Shown: positions 6,734 to 9,467 of the stretch, piece by piece
Layout of the letters: each line of letters opens with the position of its first letter
Numbering within the stretch: the stretch's first letter is position 1
From: Bacteroidales bacterium UBA7574
Lineage (GTDB): Bacteria; Bacteroidota; Bacteroidia; Bacteroidales; Paludibacteraceae
Assembly (NCBI GenBank): GCA_002479035.1
Contig: DLLA01000202.1
Location: 1 to 9,467 of the forward strand
Direction: 5' to 3'
Length of the DNA: 9,467 bases
Made by a program: the position numbers and the translations under genes
The notes under the pieces: model-generated
What the model saw: the letters and a program-made list of their open reading frames with translations, nothing else
Told to the model about the DNA's origin: nothing
Database searches by the model: none

Positions 6734-7731
6734 ATTACGTTCATCACAGTCTCGCCGACTGCCTTTAATGTTTGTTTGTTGATATTGCGCATATCATCAC
6801 GCTGCGTATGCCACCAATCGGGAAATCCTGTTTCTACATTCACCTTATAATCAATGATATCCACGCACGGGATGTCTGCTATCGTGTTCACATAGTAGTG
6901 GTCGTCCACAATGGGGTACGAACTCTGCCGCGTAAAATACCGCCCGTGTCCTAACGAGTGTGCCATACGCCAAATGCGCTCCATATACGACTGTGCAAAG
7001 TGCATAGAGTAGTACTCCTGCGGGAATGTGGCAGAGGGGTCTCCCACCATATCCAACAATATACCATACTGATAGTCAGTACGTTTGTCTTTGGCAGTCT
7101 GCTTGTATCGCGTTGCCCACAACTGACTGCCAAGGCACCACGTGTTCTCTCTCTCTGTCCCCGTATAGTGGGTCGGGGTCCCCATATCTTCGCAATCAAA
7201 CAGCACAATATCCACCGACGGGAATATGGCAGTAGTGCGCAAGGTCTGCAACTGCCGCGCTATCTCCATCAACACCCCCACCCCACTGGCACCATCGTTG
7301 GCACCCGGCACAGGCTCAAAGCGGTCTGCATAGTCCTCTTCCTCATCACACCAAGGACGGCAATCCCAGTGCGCGCACAGCAAGACTGCCTTTTGACCTT
7401 TATCTGTTCCCTCAATATGCGCTACGATATTGCGCACAGGCTGCATATTACCCTGATAATCAGGCATTACACCCTGTTGTTCTTCGACGCGCAATCCCCA
7501 CAACGTGAGTTGCTCCACCATCCAATCGCGGCACTCTGCGTGTGCCTCAGTCCCCGGCACCCGTGCCCCGAAATCCACCTGCCGCTGTATGTACAGATAG
7601 GCAGAGTCCGCCGAGAAAGGCACCCGCTCATTCACAGTCTGAGTAGCAGAGTGCGGCTTTCCGCCGCACCCTACTACACTACTCATCAGGGCAAAGCCCC
7701 ATGCTAATCCTATGAGTTGTCCTTTTCTCAC
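6721..7731 (-). CDS. M28-family glutaminyl-peptide cyclotransferase-like lipoprotein
   Basis: This 336-aa zinc enzyme of the M28 fold probably converts N-terminal Gln of exported proteins to pyroglutamate, as the homologous cyclases of Porphyromonas and Prevotella do. A signal peptide ends in the lipobox V-V-G-C (Cys22), so it should be membrane-anchored facing the periplasm. Active-site landmarks are A-H-W-D (120-123), G-A-N-D-G-A-S-G (143-150, with the metal-binding Asp146), F-D-C-E-D-M-G (178-184), D-M-V-G-D (227-231) and a late His308 in W-W-H-T. An aminopeptidase cannot be excluded from sequence alone, but the H-W-D-x-R-P pattern and single-metal layout favour a cyclase. The start is GTG at 7731; no in-frame ATG lies between the prs stop and it, and it gives an intact signal peptide. 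It sits 19 bp after prs and overlaps sufC by 13 bp. Confidence 0.88.
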   Translation of the reverse strand: MRKGQLIGLAWGFALMSSVVGCGGKPHSATQTVNERVPFSADSAYLYIQRQVDFGARVPGTEAHAECRDWMVEQLTLWGLRVEEQQGVMPDYQGNMQPVRNIVAHIEGTDKGQKAVLLCAHWDCRPWCDEEEDYADRFEPVPGANDGASGVGVLMEIARQLQTLRTTAIFPSVDIVLFDCEDMGTPTHYTGTERENTWCLGSQLWATRYKQTAKDKRTDYQYGILLDMVGDPSATFPQEYYSMHFAQSYMERIWRMAHSLGHGRYFTRQSSYPIVDDHYYVNTIADIPCVDIIDYKVNVETGFPDWWHTQRDDMRNINKQTLKAVGETVMNVICWK

Positions 7732-7750
7732 ACTATATCTAATATGTATA

Positions 7751-8713
7751 TCAGTGGATATTCAGTTCGCTCACCGAGCGATGTTCCTGAATAGCCAGTA
7801 TGGTCTCTGCAATCGGAGCCGCCAAGGATACCGTCTTCACTTTGGGGCAACGGCTGGAATCAAACGGAATGGAATCGGTGAATACCAGTTCCTCCAACTC
7901 AGAGTCCATGATTCGTTTGCAAGCCTCACCCGACATCAGTCCGTGCGTGACCAGTGCACGTACCGAAAGGGCACCTTCCTCCTTCATCACTTTTGCGGCT
8001 TTGCACAAGGTGCCTGCCGTGTCGGCAATATCATCGATAATCACCACATTCTTGCCCTTGACGTCACCCAACACGCGCATTTCCGACACTTGGTTGGCTT
8101 CCGGACGATGTTTGTAGCATATCACCATAGGCACCTCCGCGCCTGTGCAGGCGTGCAACTTCTTGGCAAATTCGGCAGCCCGTTTGCTACCTCCCACATC
8201 GGGTGACGCCACAATCAGGTTCTCCAACTGCAGCGCCTCGACATAGGAAGCCAACACATTGGCACCATACAAGTGGTCCACAGGGATGTCGAAGAAACCC
8301 TGTATCTGGTCAGCGTGCAAGTCCACCGTGATTACGCGGTCGGCACCTGCCACCTGCAGCATATTCGCACACAATTTCGCGCCAATCGACACGCGGGGCT
8401 TGTCCTTGCGGTCCTGACGCGCCCACCCGAAGTAAGGCACTACGGCTATCACCTTGTACGCACTTGCCCGCCTTGCAGCGTCAATGGCAAGCAGCAACTC
8501 CATAAGATTGTCGCTATTCGGACAGGTGGACTGTACCAAATACACCGACTGACCACGAACAGACTCTTCAAAACTAACGGCAAACTCACCGTCAGAGAAT
8601 CGCGCCACGTTCATTTTACCAAGCGTGCACCCTAAATGCGCGCAAATACGCTGAGCGAGCACCTCGCCCTTAGACCCCGCAAAAACTTTGTACGGACTGG
8701 CTTCTACTATCAT
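7751..8713 (-). CDS. prs: Ribose-phosphate pyrophosphokinase (PRPP synthetase)
   Basis: This enzyme makes PRPP from ribose 5-phosphate and ATP for purine, pyrimidine, His, Trp and NAD synthesis. The 320-aa product has both phosphoribosyltransferase-like halves: F-S-D-G-E (39-43), the ATP-site loop R-Q-D-R-K-D-K (99-105), the metal-binding region T-V-D-L-H-A-D-Q-I-Q-G-F-F (129-141), S-P-D-V-G-G (170-175) and the PRPP/ribose-phosphate loop I-I-D-D-I-A-D-T-A-G-T-L (225-236). The frame runs upstream to 8902, but the ATG at 8713 gives the normal family N-terminus (Y-K-V-F-A-G-S) and lies downstream of the promoter. The extra 63 codons would read through the promoter and part of the DHH gene. It heads the transcript that continues into the cyclase, sufC and sufD. 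Confidence 0.96.
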   Translation of the reverse strand: MIVEASPYKVFAGSKGEVLAQRICAHLGCTLGKMNVARFSDGEFAVSFEESVRGQSVYLVQSTCPNSDNLMELLLAIDAARRASAYKVIAVVPYFGWARQDRKDKPRVSIGAKLCANMLQVAGADRVITVDLHADQIQGFFDIPVDHLYGANVLASYVEALQLENLIVASPDVGGSKRAAEFAKKLHACTGAEVPMVICYKHRPEANQVSEMRVLGDVKGKNVVIIDDIADTAGTLCKAAKVMKEEGALSVRALVTHGLMSGEACKRIMDSELEELVFTDSIPFDSSRCPKVKTVSLAAPIAETILAIQEHRSVSELNIH

Positions 8714-8754
8714 TGAATTAAAATATTGGATGTTGCACTTCACTATCTCCGGCA

Positions 8755-8784
8755 CACTCCGATATCCACAACTCTTACGGAGTG
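8755..8784. promoter_or_regulatory. Inverted repeat at the predicted prs mRNA 5' end
   Basis: CACTCCG (8755-8761) and CGGAGTG (8778-8784) are perfect 7-bp inverted copies separated by 16 bases. They begin directly after the -7 box of the prs promoter. On the minus strand they would form a hairpin at or next to the 5' end of the mRNA, or serve as a dimeric repressor site. Which of these, if either, is unknown. Confidence 0.45.
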
Positions 8785-8816
8785 CAAAGTTACAACTTTT
8801 CGCTGATATGCGCAAA
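8785..8816 (-). promoter_or_regulatory. Bacteroidota-type promoter for prs and downstream genes
   Basis: On the minus strand, TTTG (8816-8813), a 20-base spacer, then TAACTTTG (8792-8785) matches the Bacteroidota -33/-7 consensus; the -7 box is identical to that of the lipoprotein promoter. Transcription should start near 8776-8781, giving a leader of about 65 bases before the prs ATG. No other promoter was found before the cyclase, sufC or sufD, so this one probably serves all four. Confidence 0.8.
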
Positions 8817-8846
8817 CAAAACAATCGGGGGAGGACAGTCGTTTTT

Positions 8847-9467
8847 TCAACCCTGTTTTTTGAAATACTGCCGGTAGGTTTCGAGGAACCTCTGGACGGC
8901 ATCGGCTATGCCTCCGTAGAACTCACCTCCCGAGGCATTGGCGTGTCCGCCTCCGCCGAAAATCTCGTGTGCAAAGACGTTGACCGGTCTGTCGCCCTGA
9001 CTGCGCAAGGAAATTTTCACCTTGTTCTTGCAGCCATCAGCCAACGCGACTTCGGAGGGGTTGACCTTGTCTTCGCGCATGAAGCAGGAGTAGTACACGT
9101 CCTTGATTTGCAGTGGCAGATTGACGATGCCCTCGGCATCGCCCGACTGGAAGTTGAACTTATACAACTCCTTTCTGCTCAGATAGATAAGGGCGGTATG
9201 GTACTCGGGGAAGAGGCGCATTTTCTGATACAGGCAGTAGCCCATGAGGCGCATACGGTCGGCGGAATAAGAGTTGAAAACCGCGTTGTACACCGCGTCC
9301 TTGTCCACACCCTGCGCCACCAACTGCCCGACAATCTCGTACATCTCGGGGTAATTGGAATTGAAAGAGAAGTTGCCCGTGTCGGTCATCATGCCCGTAT
9401 AGAGGCATGTGGCGGCGTCGAGGGATAGTAGTTGAGAGTTGAGGGTTGAGTGTTGAGTGTTGAGTGC
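8847..9467 (-). CDS. DHH/DHHA1 phosphoesterase, NrnA-like (5' end outside window)
   Basis: This is the C-terminal 206 residues of a DHH-family protein, probably the bifunctional oligoribonuclease/pAp phosphatase type that clears very short RNAs and pAp. The frame stays open to the window edge, so the ATG at 9392 is internal: the residues before it, A-A-T-C-L-Y-T-G, join M-M-T-D-T-G to make the conserved block at the end of the DHH domain. The DHHA1 nucleic-acid-binding signature G-G-G-G-H-A-N-A-S-G-G-E-F lies near the C-terminus. The catalytic DHH motif itself lies outside the window. The first residues visible (L-N-T-Q-H-S-T-L-N-S-Q) are encoded by a 7-bp tandem repeat, which is odd for a coding region. 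The gene ends 30 bp before the prs promoter, and no clear terminator separates them. Confidence 0.9.
   Translation of the reverse strand, partial: ALNTQHSTLNSQLLSLDAATCLYTGMMTDTGNFSFNSNYPEMYEIVGQLVAQGVDKDAVYNAVFNSYSADRMRLMGYCLYQKMRLFPEYHTALIYLSRKELYKFNFQSGDAEGIVNLPLQIKDVYYSCFMREDKVNPSEVALADGCKNKVKISLRSQGDRPVNVFAHEIFGGGGHANASGGEFYGGIADAVQRFLETYRQYFKKQG
9431..9465. repeat. 7-bp tandem repeat GTTGAGN x5
   Basis: Five head-to-tail heptamers GTTGAGN occupy 9431-9437, 9438-9444, 9445-9451, 9452-9458 and 9459-9465, with the last base A, G, T, T, T. The array may continue past the window end. Such GTTGAG arrays are familiar from intergenic DNA of Bacteroidales, but here the DHH protein frame is open right across it on the minus strand. 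Confidence 0.8.

Noticed and set aside
6958..7707. 249-codon + strand frame opposite the cyclase gene
   Set aside because: It is a shadow frame. The minus strand has the full M28 active-site pattern and a lipobox.
8714..8902. Upstream extension of the prs frame
   Set aside because: It would run through the prs promoter and the end of the DHH gene. PRPP synthetases of this type begin close to the 8713 ATG.
8688..9428. 246-codon + strand frame opposite the DHH gene
   Set aside because: It is a mirror of a clear protein family on the minus strand and shows no recognisable domain.
1..9467. Search for a new defence, mobile or biosynthetic system
   Set aside because: Every gene but one belongs to a known housekeeping or envelope family. 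There are no integrases, transposases, toxin-antitoxin pairs, CRISPR-type spaced repeats or tRNA-linked insertions.

Overview
The window looks like a stretch of ordinary chromosome from a Bacteroidota member, most likely order Bacteroidales (Prevotellaceae or Bacteroidaceae type). Three lines of evidence support this. All three promoters I can find have the Bacteroidota form TTTG-N20-TAnnTTTG instead of a sigma70 -35/-10. The proteins are of Bacteroidales type: a DUF6242-like lipoprotein with a short lipobox signal, a lipoprotein M28 glutaminyl cyclase, and a DHH/DHHA1 NrnA-type protein. The short intergenic repeats (AATTAAGAAT, GTTGAGN, and a CTCC...GGAGGGG palindrome) resemble ones I know from these genomes. 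Genus cannot be fixed from the sequence. There are no tRNA or rRNA genes, CRISPR arrays, transposases or phage genes. No gap between genes exceeds 133 bp.

Layout, left to right. The + strand carries the 3' end of ddl (1-450), a polyprenyl synthase (495-1445) and a 256-aa protein of unknown function (1548-2318). The last of these collides tail to tail with the minus-strand 5-formyltetrahydrofolate cyclo-ligase gene (2287-2889). That gene and the + strand DUF6242-like lipoprotein gene (2974-4323) start from interleaved divergent promoters built on one dyad (2911-2958). The lipoprotein gene is coupled by a TAATG stop/start overlap to a second polyprenyl synthase gene (4323-5321).

This second synthase overlaps tail to tail with the end of a long minus-strand unit. 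Read in its own direction, that unit is prs (8713-7751), a lipoprotein M28 glutaminyl cyclase (7731-6721), sufC (6733-5993) and a short sufD (5942-5289). It runs from a clear promoter at 8785-8816, with a hairpin-capable repeat at the expected mRNA 5' end. Upstream, a DHH/DHHA1 phosphoesterase gene (8847 to the window edge, minus strand) is cut by the window end. A 7-bp tandem repeat lies inside its open frame.

Functional themes: ddl supplies cell-wall precursors. The two prenyl synthases show different chain-length signatures, one short-chain and one long-chain, which would serve the undecaprenyl and quinone branches. prs supplies PRPP, the cyclo-ligase acts in folate metabolism, SufC/SufD take part in Fe-S assembly, and the cyclase modifies exported proteins. 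I see no new defence, mobile or biosynthetic system. The points most worth attention are the half-length SufD without adjacent sufB or sufS, the symmetric divergent promoter, the repeat inside the DHH frame, and the paired prenyl synthases.
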